A stretch of DNA of 64,000 nt, taken from Prostheceraeus crozeri. Taxonomy: Eukaryota > Platyhelminthes > Polycladida > Euryleptidae. Below are positions 48,548-58,857 of this stretch, in pieces; positions within the stretch are counted from its first letter, which is position 1, and each line of letters starts with the position of its first letter. The position numbers were made by a program, and so were the translations under genes. The stretch is from the NCBI GenBank assembly GCA_907163375.1, contig CAJQUW010012972.1:124001-188000 (forward strand), in the 5' to 3' direction. The notes beneath the pieces were generated by a model, which made no database searches, was not told the origin of the DNA, and saw only the letters and a program-made list of their open reading frames with translations.

Positions 48548-49111
48548 ATGACTCAGAAAATGTATACAATCAGAGAGGAAGGTGACGATTTTGAGCAAGA
48601 TCTCCTGAAGCTTCGTCCGACACGAAAGGTGCAAGGGATTGGAAATACATTCTACTTTCAAACCTTGAATTATGGTGATGATGGCTTTTATCTTCAAGTT
48701 CCACTCTTCCACAGTAATGGCATGTCTACATCAGGATATAGCAATATGAGACAAATGCGAGTGACTTTTCCAAAATGGCAACAGGTGATTCTTAAAACTA
48801 TTGACTCTTTCGCGAAAGAATGTGTTCAGCTGCCTGAAAGTGCTCCCACTCATTGGAGAAAGGCATTAGAGGAAGGAGTTGGTTACAAGGAATTGCTGGA
48901 ATTCGATACACTGTTTTTAAAACTATCGGATCATTTTCAAGCATTCGATCTCTTTACAAACGCGATGGAATGTGAGGATCTTAAACGGGGCCGCTATATG
49001 AACTTAGTGCACGTTACCGGACTTTATATTGGCTCAGATGGTTCGACTGGTAAAGTCGCATCTTTACAAATGAAGGTTCTTCAACTAGTCTATGAACCAC
49101 TACCTAATTAA
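48548..49111 (+). CDS. Unknown Polinton protein, possible ssDNA-binding type
   Basis: Intact 187-residue frame behind its own TATATAAGG promoter. It is mainly mixed strands and helices; the C-terminal part (VHVTGLYIGSDGSTGKVASL, then LQLVYEP) looks like alternating beta strands and could be an OB-fold. Single-strand DNA-binding proteins are expected in protein-primed replicators, but no signature residues confirm this, so the role is speculative. A short, highly basic frame follows at once (to 49283). Confidence 0.5.
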   Translation: MTQKMYTIREEGDDFEQDLLKLRPTRKVQGIGNTFYFQTLNYGDDGFYLQVPLFHSNGMSTSGYSNMRQMRVTFPKWQQVILKTIDSFAKECVQLPESAPTHWRKALEEGVGYKELLEFDTLFLKLSDHFQAFDLFTNAMECEDLKRGRYMNLVHVTGLYIGSDGSTGKVASLQMKVLQLVYEPLPN

Positions 49112-49283
49112 TAAATGCTTAATTAACATTGATAAGACTGCTTCAAGTGATGGGAAGGAAGAGAGCAAAAAGCGAGGGCGGAGATCTAAAGATGGTAATC
49201 CTAAATTGAAGTTGAAGCGCCAAGATGTTGACTTGAAAAGTTTCTATAATCCTAATTGTGATGAGGAAACACAAATGTTTTAA
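49092..49283 (+). CDS. Short basic Polinton ORF
   Basis: 63 residues overlapping the end of the gene before it. Strongly basic centre (KKRGRRSKDG, LKLKRQD). It could be a separate small DNA-binding protein or a tail used by read-through; I cannot decide. Confidence 0.35.
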   Translation: MNHYLINKCLINIDKTASSDGKEESKKRGRRSKDGNPKLKLKRQDVDLKSFYNPNCDEETQMF

Positions 49284-49408
49284 TTTGTAAATGTAACTTG
49301 AAAGTTTCTATTCTGAATGTAAATAAACGTGATCTGGAACATGTGTCTGTTTTGTCGTTCTAAGCAAAATTAGCGGGATGATGAGTTTAATGTTAATGGA
49401 ATTATAAG

Positions 49409-50044
49409 ATGACAGATTTTCGTCTATTCACTGATCGCACAATGTGTGTCGCTGGACCAAGTCAGTCCGGCAAAACTACATTTGTAACTGAATTGCTACA
49501 ATATAGAAATGAAATGTTTAACAAGGAAATTAAGAGAGTCAAATGGTATTATGGAATATTTCAACCACAACTACATTCTGCACTTCGTCAGAAAGGTTAT
49601 GAGGTGAAGCAAGGGTTGCCATCAACTGAGGATATCAAAGCAGGTGACTTACTAGTATTTGATGATCTATTACGTGAAAGCAAATATTCAAAGGATGTAA
49701 CTGAAATGTTCATTCAAACTGCACATCATAGGGAAGCTTTTATTATCTACATCAGCCAAAACATCTTCGATGGAGGGAAAGCGCAAAGAACTAGAAGTTT
49801 GAATACACATTATTTGGCAATATTTAAAAATCCAAGAGATAGCAGTCAGATACATCATCTCAGTAGACAGATATTACCTCAACAACCTAAAGTACTTTCA
49901 AAAATATATGAAGATGTAACAAAGAAACCACATGGCTATCTATTTATTGATCTAACCCAGGAATGTCCGGAACGACTTCGATTTCGAACAAATATCATAC
50001 CTAATTCCGCTGAACCAATGACAGTTTTCTCGGTTCACAGTTAG
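49409..50044 (+). CDS. Polinton packaging ATPase (A32/FtsK-like)
   Basis: Intact 211-residue frame. Walker A is GPSQSGKTT at residues 15-23 and Walker B is LLVFDDLL near residue 90; a conserved Ser/Gln-rich stretch (IIYISQNIF) and an Arg (RTRSL) follow at the sensor positions. This is the HerA/FtsK-superfamily genome-packaging ATPase of Polintons, virophages and poxvirus A32, thought to pump the genome into the capsid. Length is normal for the family. It opens the late block ahead of the penton, core, capsid and protease genes, all on the same strand with small gaps. Confidence 0.9.
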   Translation: MTDFRLFTDRTMCVAGPSQSGKTTFVTELLQYRNEMFNKEIKRVKWYYGIFQPQLHSALRQKGYEVKQGLPSTEDIKAGDLLVFDDLLRESKYSKDVTEMFIQTAHHREAFIIYISQNIFDGGKAQRTRSLNTHYLAIFKNPRDSSQIHHLSRQILPQQPKVLSKIYEDVTKKPHGYLFIDLTQECPERLRFRTNIIPNSAEPMTVFSVHS

Positions 50045-50066
50045 TTTTAAGCAATGTACTTCCACA

Positions 50067-51275
50067 ATGAACTTGCAAGATACAGAAAAGGAAATCGGTG
50101 GAATGTTTGAACGAATAAATGATCTCTTCAAGCTGACTTTGAATAAATTCTACAAACCAGTCATAAAGGGGTCAACAAAATTGATGAAGGAAGGGAAGCA
50201 TGTTCTTCTTGTATTAGGTAAGGATTTGAGTCATACTTTTGGGTATTCCAGAACAACTTTCTCATCAAGGTATTGGTACAATGGACGTGGGTGGAATTCG
50301 GAGAGGAAAGTCACTGATTTTCAATGTAGAATTGTGCCATTGTATGCATTACAAAAAAGCAGCATCCGAGTAAAAAATAAATTTGAGGTCATTAGAAGTG
50401 TTGAAGACTTTGCAAGAAAGTTTCAAGGATCAGTGCCAGAAACGTTAATGACTTGTGAATATAAGAAAGAGAAAGTAACTTTATTTTCTGTTGAAACGGA
50501 GGCAGAATTTATTGTTTTTACTAAAAAGACACCATTGGAAAAGTCTGATTCCGCTGTTATTGAATTCGGATCTGAAATGATTGCGATGTTTAAGGGCCTT
50601 GCAAGTGCACCTTGGTTGACAGAATTAAATGATACATTCAAGGTTCAATTGTCCTCTTCTAAACTCAAAGCATCAACAAATGCTTCATGGGATATCCACG
50701 TATACAGCGAAGACATATTGGGTGATGATTTGTCTACTTCCAGTGAACTTGTAAAAAGAGTTAATTTGAACATTGAAAGCTTGAAAACGCCATCTGAATT
50801 GTGTACAAAGTTAAATGAGTTTGGTGTAGATTACCTTGATGCAGATGAATATCACTTTTCTTATGATCCACATAAGAAACGCATGATTCTAAAGGTAGGG
50901 AAGAACTCTCTTATCAAGCTGGATAGCGTGTCAACGACCACATTGGGATTCTCAAAATCAACTATTTATGAAGGCACATCAATAGGCGATACAGCCCCAT
51001 CACTAGAGCGTGATATAAGTAACTTATGCGTCTATTGTAACATTATTGAATATACAAGAGTTGGCGACATTGAGGCCCCACTTCTGCGCACATTTCCTCT
51101 CTCATCCGTAGGGAAGCAACTAATCAATCGAGAATTTTTTAACACAATGTATCTACCAATCAGCCGAAATTACATCAATAGAATTGACATATCAATTCAT
51201 GATGACGCAGGAGAAGTAGTACCGTTCTGTGGTGGTGTTACTGTTTTCACCCTACATATTAGGTCACGAGAATAA
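50067..51275 (+). CDS. Polinton penton-like (minor capsid) protein
   Basis: Intact 402-residue frame starting 23 bases after the ATPase stop. The C-terminal 90 residues carry the pattern seen in Polinton/adintovirus minor capsid proteins: TFPLSSVGKQLINREF, then YLPISRNYINRIDISIHD and GEVVPFCGGVTVFTLHIR. A single jelly-roll fold at this end is expected for penton proteins that close the capsid vertices. The first 300 residues are less typical but share the repeated beta-strand character. Position between ATPase and core protein agrees. Confidence 0.7.
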   Translation: MNLQDTEKEIGGMFERINDLFKLTLNKFYKPVIKGSTKLMKEGKHVLLVLGKDLSHTFGYSRTTFSSRYWYNGRGWNSERKVTDFQCRIVPLYALQKSSIRVKNKFEVIRSVEDFARKFQGSVPETLMTCEYKKEKVTLFSVETEAEFIVFTKKTPLEKSDSAVIEFGSEMIAMFKGLASAPWLTELNDTFKVQLSSSKLKASTNASWDIHVYSEDILGDDLSTSSELVKRVNLNIESLKTPSELCTKLNEFGVDYLDADEYHFSYDPHKKRMILKVGKNSLIKLDSVSTTTLGFSKSTIYEGTSIGDTAPSLERDISNLCVYCNIIEYTRVGDIEAPLLRTFPLSSVGKQLINREFFNTMYLPISRNYINRIDISIHDDAGEVVPFCGGVTVFTLHIRSRE

Positions 51276-51309
51276 GGCTTTACGCTATTGTGACTTCCAT
51301 AGTAATTCA

Positions 51310-51801
51310 ATGGTCATAATGACAGGCATTTACAGTAGACCATCATATCAGAGCGGTTATCCCGTGTTTGTTGGAGGTAGACGACAAGTTGGAGGAGGCA
51401 TATTTGGTGCACTAAGACGTATGGTTCTTACAACGCTCAAAAAGTATGGCGTACCAATCATGAAGCGTTTTGGAAGAAGGGCTTTAGATTTTGGTGCAAA
51501 TGTTGCAGCTGATGCGATTCAAGGTGAGGATATCGGTGAATCTATGAAAATGCGCGCGCAGCAATCTGCCATAGACGCATTAGATGATTTAACAAAGACG
51601 AGACGTACAGTTCGGAAGAAGCGTGGGAAGTCAAGACAAGTTGGATCCGGTCGAGTTACTAAGCAAAGACGCAGGAAAAGTAAAAAGCCGACTAGAGCAG
51701 CACGTTCTAAATCTAGACGTCGAGTGAAAACAAGAAAGCGCAAACGAAATTCCACAAAGACTAGAAACAACTCAAAACGAAGGAAGACAACATATTTGTA
51801 G
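51310..51801 (+). CDS. Polinton basic core protein
   Basis: 163 residues from the ATG at 51310 (or the ATG at 51319). The N-terminal half has a Gly-rich patch (GGRRQVGGGIFGALRRMV) and the family block RALDFGANVAADAIQGEDIG. The last 60 residues are almost all Arg, Lys, Ser and Thr (TRKRKRNSTKTRNNSKRRK). Such proteins resemble adenovirus core proteins and probably condense the packaged DNA. The gene lies immediately before the capsid gene. Confidence 0.75.
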   Translation: MVIMTGIYSRPSYQSGYPVFVGGRRQVGGGIFGALRRMVLTTLKKYGVPIMKRFGRRALDFGANVAADAIQGEDIGESMKMRAQQSAIDALDDLTKTRRTVRKKRGKSRQVGSGRVTKQRRRKSKKPTRAARSKSRRRVKTRKRKRNSTKTRNNSKRRKTTYL

Positions 51802-51811
51802 AGCTAATACG

Positions 51812-53057
51812 ATGCAGAGTATCAATTCGGCTTTGTGTTTCTTCGATTCTCCCCCTCATCAGACAGACATCATCTCCTCAACAATTGTAGACATAGTCCC
51901 CACAACAAATATCGATGGTAACCAACAGCCTATTCAGTTTGATATACCTGCCAATCCTCAAGATTATATTGACTGTCAATCCATTGATTTAGAATTGTGT
52001 ATACAAATTAAGAAGACTGATGGTACAAATATTGATTCATCCAAGGATAAAGTGGGATTAGCAAATCTTCCTATTGCCAGTCTGTTCTCAGATGGATCGA
52101 GCATATCCATATGGAGCATACATACATACAATGACGCAATTTCAAAAGCAAGCTAAGCAGTCACACTTGCAAGTTTCTGGGTGGTATGATGATCAGCAAG
52201 GGAAATTTGATGATGTCTCAAATGCAGGGTTAAAAAGACGAATGGATTTAACGGCGGATTCGAAGGAATTATACTTGAAAGGACCTGTCTATCTTGATTT
52301 CCTTCGTCAATCTAGATATCTGCTATCACAGGTTAAAATGCAAATAAAATTTATTCGTGCAAATCCTGAGTTCGCGTTAATGGCTTTTGTAGCTACAAAC
52401 TATCAAGTCAACATAAGTAATGCCGTGCTCAATGTAAGGCGAGTAACAATGAACCCGTCAGTCATCAACGAGCATACGACAGGATTGAGGAAAAACAATG
52501 CAATATATCCAGTTAATCACAGTGTGTTGACAAACTTCACAATTGGTGCGGGATCATCCTTACAGGCCTACCCAAATCTTTTTCCCACTGCAATGCCAAA
52601 GGCGGTGTATATCACATTTGTGGAAAATGAGGCATTCATTGGTGCTTTTGAAAAGAATCCATTCAAATTCCAACACTTTAATGTTAGCAAACTAGCACTC
52701 TACCAGGATGGAAAATTTGTATCTTGCAAAGCATATGAGCCTAATTTCAAAGATGGTAAATTCGCACGTGAATATGGTTCTACTTTCACCGCCCTCAACA
52801 TGTTTAATACAGATGATTCAAATGGAATTACAATGGATATGTACAAGAATGGCTACTTCTTTATTATGTACAACCTCACAGCAGATGCAGATCTAGGTGG
52901 TGAAAGCGTAGGAGTTACAAAGCCTGGAAATCTACGACTGGAGGTATCATTTGAGTCACCTTTGAAGAAAACAATTACTTGTCTCATTTATGCTATCTAT
53001 GATAGCAAAGTTGAGATAACAAGAATGAGAGACGTGACTGTCAGCTATCAGAGATGA
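51812..53057 (+). pseudogene. Polinton major-capsid-like protein, about one break
   Basis: The N-terminus (LCFFDSPPHQTDIISS, then PIQFDIPANPQDYIDCQSID) matches the widespread animal family often labelled 'F54H12.2-like', which belongs to Polinton/adintovirus capsids. The body has many beta-strand segments and FVENEAFIGAFEKNPFKFQH, then a C-terminus typical of the same family (NLRLEVSFESPLKKTITCLIY). A double jelly-roll major capsid protein is the most likely identity. It seems broken about once; otherwise well preserved. It is followed at once by the protease gene. Confidence 0.65.
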
Positions 53058-53518
53058 GTAACTTAAGCAACATAGAAATCTTGAGGAAAATGAGGAAAGC
53101 TCATCCCTACTCCAAGACAATATTTCTCAATGTCTTTTCTAGAGATAATTTACCTGATTCAATTCCTTTCTATCCTTGTTCGCTTATCATCAATACGGAT
53201 ACCAACAATCTTCCCGGAAAACATTGGATTGCTGTATACATCAATCGTTATAAAGTGGCCGAATATTTTGACTCTCTTAATCAACCTCGTTTACATGATA
53301 TCGCATTATGGATGAACAGGTTCTCCTTGACTGTTAGGAAAGTGACATCGTTCCCACTTCAAAGTTATACATCTCTAATGTGCGGTGGATATGTACTCTA
53401 TTTTGTCAACGAGAGACCATTGAAGAATAACTGTAAAAGTGCTTTAGAACTATTTTCAAAAGACTGTGATAAAAATGATGTAGTTCTTACTAAATATGTC
53501 GAAACAGTTTTGAAATAA
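53054..53518 (+). CDS. Polinton adenain-like cysteine protease
   Basis: Intact 154-residue frame whose ATG overlaps the stop of the capsid gene (ATGA). The C5-family catalytic order is visible: His in GKHWIAVYI, Asp in AEYFDSL, Gln in FPLQSYTS and Cys in SLMCGGYVLYF. Adenain-type proteases cut structural proteins during capsid maturation. Length matches the family (about 140-200). It is the last gene of the rightward block. Confidence 0.9.
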   Translation: MSNLSNIEILRKMRKAHPYSKTIFLNVFSRDNLPDSIPFYPCSLIINTDTNNLPGKHWIAVYINRYKVAEYFDSLNQPRLHDIALWMNRFSLTVRKVTSFPLQSYTSLMCGGYVLYFVNERPLKNNCKSALELFSKDCDKNDVVLTKYVETVLK

Positions 53519-53624
53519 AGTTTTATGTTGTATCATTAACTTGCTCTCTTTTTCCAAAACAAGGGTTTATAAGGAAAACAAAAGCATGTTCATATTTTAT
53601 TATCTATTCACATATATACAAAAT

Positions 53625-54116
53625 CTACAATTTGGTTTTCATGAAACATTTTTTCAAATCACATGTGATGGGAGGCACATCACTTATGTCTTTAATGCCG
53701 GTTATCACAATCTTTCCATTATGGAACACATGAACATGATATGGATGCCAGTTAGTCAATTGAGGTGCCGGAAATAACTCCACTTCATAAGTTAGATTAT
53801 GTGTTGATGTAACTTTACGGAAGTCATAGTGATAGTGCAATTCACATAACACGGTCATTGTCTTCACTTTCCAATCAGATAATGAATCACCAAGTAAATG
53901 TTCCAAAGTAAAGTGTAGATATGAGAGATCACCCTCCATGACCCTTCCAATACATTGGATTGTTCCATTTGGAAAGAATAGGATAGTGAGAGATTTATCC
54001 TTCCTCTGAATCCTCCATGTTAACATTGAGGGTCTTCCAAGATGTAAGCTCGTTGTCGGCTTCAATTTGCGTTTTATCAGTAACCATTGTTTTCGGTTGG
54101 TTATATTCCTCTCCAT
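53625..54116 (-). CDS. TBP-like protein in the Polinton
   Basis: Intact 163-residue frame with two repeats like those of the TATA-binding protein saddle. Repeat 1: TWRIQRKDKSLTILFFPNG, then TIQCIGRVMEGD, against RIREPRTTALIFSSG and KMVCTGAKSEE of TBP. Repeat 2: DWKVKTMTVLCELHYHYDF, then YEVELFPAPQL, then HVHVFHNGKIVITGIKDIS, against FKIQNMVGSCDVKFPI, YEPELFPGL and LLIFVSGKVVLTGAK. The ELFP word and both 'G-x-C/V-x-TG' turns fall in register. A role in recruiting polymerase to the element's own TATA promoters is the obvious inference. Start: first ATG of the frame. It shares the leftward block with PolB. Confidence 0.65.
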   Translation of the reverse strand: MERNITNRKQWLLIKRKLKPTTSLHLGRPSMLTWRIQRKDKSLTILFFPNGTIQCIGRVMEGDLSYLHFTLEHLLGDSLSDWKVKTMTVLCELHYHYDFRKVTSTHNLTYEVELFPAPQLTNWHPYHVHVFHNGKIVITGIKDISDVPPITCDLKKCFMKTKL

Positions 54117-54240
54117 CTCTTGTAGATTGAGTTTTCAGTTTGCTTTTGTAGTTAACATCCGATTTACAACTTCCAACCGTTTGATGTCCTCCATCTTTAA
54201 TGAATGACGTTATCTGTGGTAGTATCTCCCTTGTAAAGGT

Positions 54241-54576
54241 TTACCATGTGACGTCACTGAAACGAAAAAATCGACATTCAACATCTTCCCGCTTTGGTGA
54301 GCAGACGTATAGTTTGACTGTTGAATCACACTTCATCCATACCTTGTCATCGAGAGGAATCTTGATCCGGGTCTTATGGTTGCCAATGAGATCAGCGAAG
54401 TCTTTCAGTGAAGGCAACGAGCCAATACTAATGCAAACGCCACGATGTTTTCGAACACTATTTGCTATTGAATGACGAAATGCTACTCTTTTAGAATTTG
54501 TTATGTGAACGTTTTGGACGTCACTAAGTTTCCATGTTCTTATGTAATGAGGCATGTTCCGAAAGCTATGTTTCAA
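54241..54576 (-). CDS. Unknown Polinton ORF beside the TBP-like gene
   Basis: Intact 111-residue frame, mixed alpha/beta, with three Cys, a basic centre (SKRVAFRHSIANSVRKHRG) and no recognised motif. It lies just upstream of the TBP-like gene on the same strand and may belong to the same transcript. Confidence 0.4.
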   Translation of the reverse strand: MKHSFRNMPHYIRTWKLSDVQNVHITNSKRVAFRHSIANSVRKHRGVCISIGSLPSLKDFADLIGNHKTRIKIPLDDKVWMKCDSTVKLYVCSPKREDVECRFFRFSDVTW

Positions 54577-54599
54577 ATTTGAGTTTAATGTTTGCCTAA

Positions 54600-54830
54600 A
54601 GTTTGTTATTATATTAGCTCAACATATCGGAATGATGTTGAGTACAAATTCTTCACATATTCATTCACATTAGGACTACCTATTTATTAGCAATCATTTC
54701 TACATATCGGAAAGATGTAGAAATTTCAATTTTAGTAAGACTACTTATGTATTAGTAAGTGTTGCTACATGTCGGAAGATGCAGCAATCGCAAGATCTAT
54801 TACAAGTGGAATATTGTATTGTTTTTATTT
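54600..54830. repeat. Imperfect 70-bp tandem repeat between two Polinton genes
   Basis: About three units end with a hairpin-like ACAT-TCGGAA-GATGT word (54622, 54699 and 54767), separated by TTAGTAAGACTAC-TATTTATTAG-like sequence. It lies between PolB and the small leftward genes and could act in transcript ending. Confidence 0.5.
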
Positions 54831-54834
54831 TGAC

Positions 54835-57800
54835 TTATTCTACATCACCTGTGACAGGAAGGCATCTCCTTCTCTTCGACGGTGGGGGAAGACCTAGGCT
54901 GTAGTGTCCATATGGTAATGATAAATTTTTATCCAGCCAACAGCGCTTATCCTCCCAAAGTGAAAGACCTCGCTTCTTAAGTGAATTTGTGCTAACTATG
55001 TGATTTTTTGAATTTATAATTGTCATATCTTCAGTTGTATCATTCTCACTATAATAGACACTCCTATAGTCATTATGTTTCAATTTTTTAACTGCTGCTC
55101 TCTGAATTCCTTTTGCACGTTTGATGCTATGATTCGTAGAGTCTAGATATTTCATTGAATGCATTTTCGGTTTTAGTAGGATCATTTCCTCAAGCAACTT
55201 TCCAGCACACTCATCCTTAAAACAACCTAATCTAGCTTTGTTTGTAGTTGAGTATAGTCGGTGATGACTGTCATAGTTTGAAGAGTCAAACTTTTCACCG
55301 AAGTATAGAAGTATATCTTCCAGACGGACAGATGGCGATGTGTATGAACATAGGAAGAAACTGTCGGTATCACCTCCACAAAGCCGCGTTCTATTTATCA
55401 GTGGACATCCTTTTAGATCGTTGTAATATAATTGATACATTTCCAACTTACTGTAGTCAAGTACTGCTTGACCAACATAAATTTATTTATTTAAAACTAT
55501 TGAAGGTTTGTACATTTCCATACCAACCAGATCTTGATCAAATATTTTGTGTTGAATATAGAGAGGATGATTTGACAATTTCAGTAGTTGTTTCTCATTG
55601 TTGACTAGTTTAAATTTTTTCCTTCTCCTTATATTTTCCATTGTTTTACCAGATAAAGAATTATTTTTCAATTTGTAGAATGACTTTTCAAAGTCAGTGT
55701 TTGATTGAGCCCTCTTTTGAGAGTTCATATCAATGTATGTTTTTAACCAAGGCTTTTGTGTGAATTTTATGCCACTATGAATCTTCTTTATTCTCATGCC
55801 CATGGTCAAGTAAAATTTTAAAATTGAGTAGTGGACTACATAATTTTCCATATCAAATTGATGGAGCAGAAGTTTCTTGATAGAAGAAAAATGTGTATTT
55901 GGTCTTACTTTTTCATATAGATTTTTCATATAGTGTGAAAACATTCTCTTTTTAATCATCTGCATTTCTGGAGCTAATGGGAAATCGGCAGTGTCATCAT
56001 GAATGGCTGCAGGATACTCTAAATCAAAAATGTAGCCGATTTCACCATCATCATCTATATTTTAAACATTTTCTTCATTTAAAAAATTATCTAATTCACT
56101 TTCATTCAACCATTTGAAATTTGAGTGGGGTAGATTCCTACTGAGTGAAGAACCGTAAAGGTTATTAACATCTAAGTAGGTCAAATGTCGACTTTCATGT
56201 GTATTATTTCCAAATTCTTCAATGCGTGCACGCGCTCGGTGAATGTTGGTGAAAGTCATACCCCCTCTAATTCCTCGTTCAAATAGATTGTACATATTTT
56301 CATCTTGTATGTAGTGTGGGGGATCATTGGAAGAGAAATTTAGTGCTGAGGTAAAGCTAAGATGTGGGAGACTGACAAAATGTACAGGGTCGACTTCATC
56401 CTCACGTTGACTCAATGCTCTAAACACTTCAAATATGTCTGCCAACAATAAAACATCTAACTTCAGATATGCCAGCATGTAATCACCAAATGTGCTACAA
56501 TTAAATTCAATCCATGCCTTGTTAGCGTGTTCATATTCACTATCGGAACAGTGCTCACGAGTAAGATCATTATAGAATTCAAATTGTGGTGGTAGACAGT
56601 CTTCCGTCAACATGTTTAAGTTTTTGAAGTATGAATATGGAAACACTCCCTTCTGATATAAAACATTATCACTTAATTGTGGAAATTCTACCCTTAATGT
56701 CTCTACATGCTCATACGTTTGCAAGCCCTTGGCTAATTCACTCAAGGATGCACTTAGAAATGGATATGAGTCTAAGAATTTTAGTTTAAAGTATACTGTC
56801 TTCCCTTTGTATTCATTTACAGGGACACTGGCGGATAAAGTTATATATTTTTCAGCAGTTGCTGCTACAACATCTAATTTCCAAGATTTCATTCTTCCAA
56901 TCGCTTTATAGCAAACGATGTGACTATCATAATTTTTAAAATTGTGGAAAAATATGGGAAGCTCCCGTCTGTTAAGTCTTAACCGGAGATTGCATTTCCT
57001 ACATAATGTTTGCCTATATCGTCCGGTGATACGATTATGATCACGAACTTTTATGACTTCATCGCTGAATTTCGATTTACATTTGTTGCAACATTCTGCA
57101 TTCTCATGGCATGCTTTTTCATCCGCTGACAGTGTCATTGGCTGCCTAGTTGTTGCACATTGGTTGTCATATAAGTCTTGGGCTACAGTTTCTAAGTGGT
57201 GCAAGAAACTAATAATGCAATTTTCTCCCTCAAAGAGGTAATACTAGTTTTCAAATTTCGATTGAAGGGCATTATGCCAGACATGATAAGCTCCAATGGC
57301 CGCAGGTTTATGTATTTTATTATCAATGTAGCACTCTATATCTGCATAAATTACTAAAGGAGGACTTACTTGATATTCCATGCTACTTGTGAGTACTTTT
57401 AGATCTGATGGCATTTTTTCTATTTGTGCTTTTCCTCGAATGCAAAACTGGAAGTGTCGTTCTAGTGTTGTCTTATATGTGAATGACTGAGTGCATCTTT
57501 CGCAGAAGTATTTATGTCTTTTTAAAGTTCTCCTATACAATCTTGACAGCTTTGGAATTCCACAATAGTGTGCTGCTCCATTGTTTAGAATTAGCAAAAT
57601 ATTGACCGTTTGCCTACCAGTAAAGTTACTATTGTAACGAACACCTTTGAGTCCATTTTCATAAAAGTGAATGTTAATTTTAATATCATTATTTTTCTCA
57701 AATTTTGGAATATCTTTGATTGATACTGGTGTGGAAATGCTTTCCATATTTAGCTCAGATGTCCACTTACTATATGATTTTAATTCATTCCTTGAATAAG

Positions 57801-58680
57801 GTACTTCATTATAATGCAATATTGATAAAACTGCATATAGGAAGCAATCATTTGCATTTGAATTAACATTAATGAAAGCTTTGGAGTTTTTTAACTTATT
57901 TGGTAGAGGAAATGATTGTCCACCTGACAGTATTGGACTTGTTATTACATTGAACTCTATATTTTGTACATCATCTATAATCCAATTGCTACCCTTTTTT
58001 GTGAAGGCTTCAATATGATTTATTAGACTATTTAGATGATCCTGAAACCAAGCATCATAGTCATAAATATAGTTTGAGGATGATGAGGTAAAGTGTGCGA
58101 GAAAAGTTTCTTCTTCTTGAGGATTAGAACGGACATAACGAATTTGTGCAATCAGACGACCGCGCAATTGATAGCTCCTTAGTAAGTCAGACACTAAATT
58201 CCCTAACATGGAACGCATGCTTTCTAAGAATGATGTTATGTCCAAAGTAGGTGTTGTTGGCGTGATATCATATACACGTGCATGGCTATTGAGTGCGGTT
58301 TCGCTGAGACTAACAGTTCCATGGTTATTATGCATATTCATCTCACTGTTTGTATTATGTACATTCATATGCTGTCGAAATCTACTTATAGAGTTATACG
58401 TTTTGCCACACCGAGAGCAGTATTGCATAAAGTTTTGTATGTTAGTTGAAGCGCTGGTTGTTGGCTTAGAAGTAGATCTATTTTGATTATTCCAATTTGA
58501 CTCTGTTATGCCATCATTCGGTTTATTATTGCATACAAGTTTATGCCTCTTAAGATTATCCATCCTATTCGTCTTATATGGACACTTGCTACATTGATAC
58601 GTTTTTCCTAACTTACAAAATTTTTCATGACGTTGCAAATTGCCTACGAGAGTGAAAGCTTTTCCACATGGTACAGACAA
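54835..58680 (-). pseudogene. Polinton family-B DNA polymerase with N-terminal zinc fingers, a few breaks
   Basis: Reading leftward from 58680: C2H2 fingers (CGKAFTLVGNLQRHEKFC, CSKCPYKTNRMDNLKRH, CSRCGKTYNSISRFRQH), a linker domain with NDCFLYAVLSILHY, then the exonuclease (VIYADIECYID, FHNFKNYDSHIVCY, LKLDVLLLAD). The polymerase motifs follow: A (YLDVNNLYGSSLSRNLPHS), B (NSLSGKTMENIRR) and C (CGGDTDSFFLC). This is the protein-primed PolB of Polintons and adintoviruses, which copies the linear genome from its ends. All catalytic motifs are present. It carries about three breaks. A TATATAAGG box precedes it. Confidence 0.9.
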
Positions 58681-58714
58681 CCATGATTATTGATGAGGAT
58701 TGAAATTAGCAAGC

Positions 58715-58763
58715 CCTTATATACATCTACCATCTAATGACGTCAGCGTCATCACCAGCCAAT
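58715..58763 (-). promoter_or_regulatory. PolB promoter: CCAAT-region, CRE and TATATAAGG
   Basis: TATATAAGG on the minus strand at 58715-58723, a full CRE palindrome TGACGTCA at 58738-58745 and a CCAAT word at 58759-58763, all just upstream of the first ATG at 58680. Confidence 0.7.
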
Positions 58764-58857
58764 ACCATATGTTCCGATCTGTTGTAAAGAGAAAACACAA
58801 ACAATTTCAACAATTTTATTTTCAAAATAGAAGAAAATAGAAGTCAAAGTAATGAAG

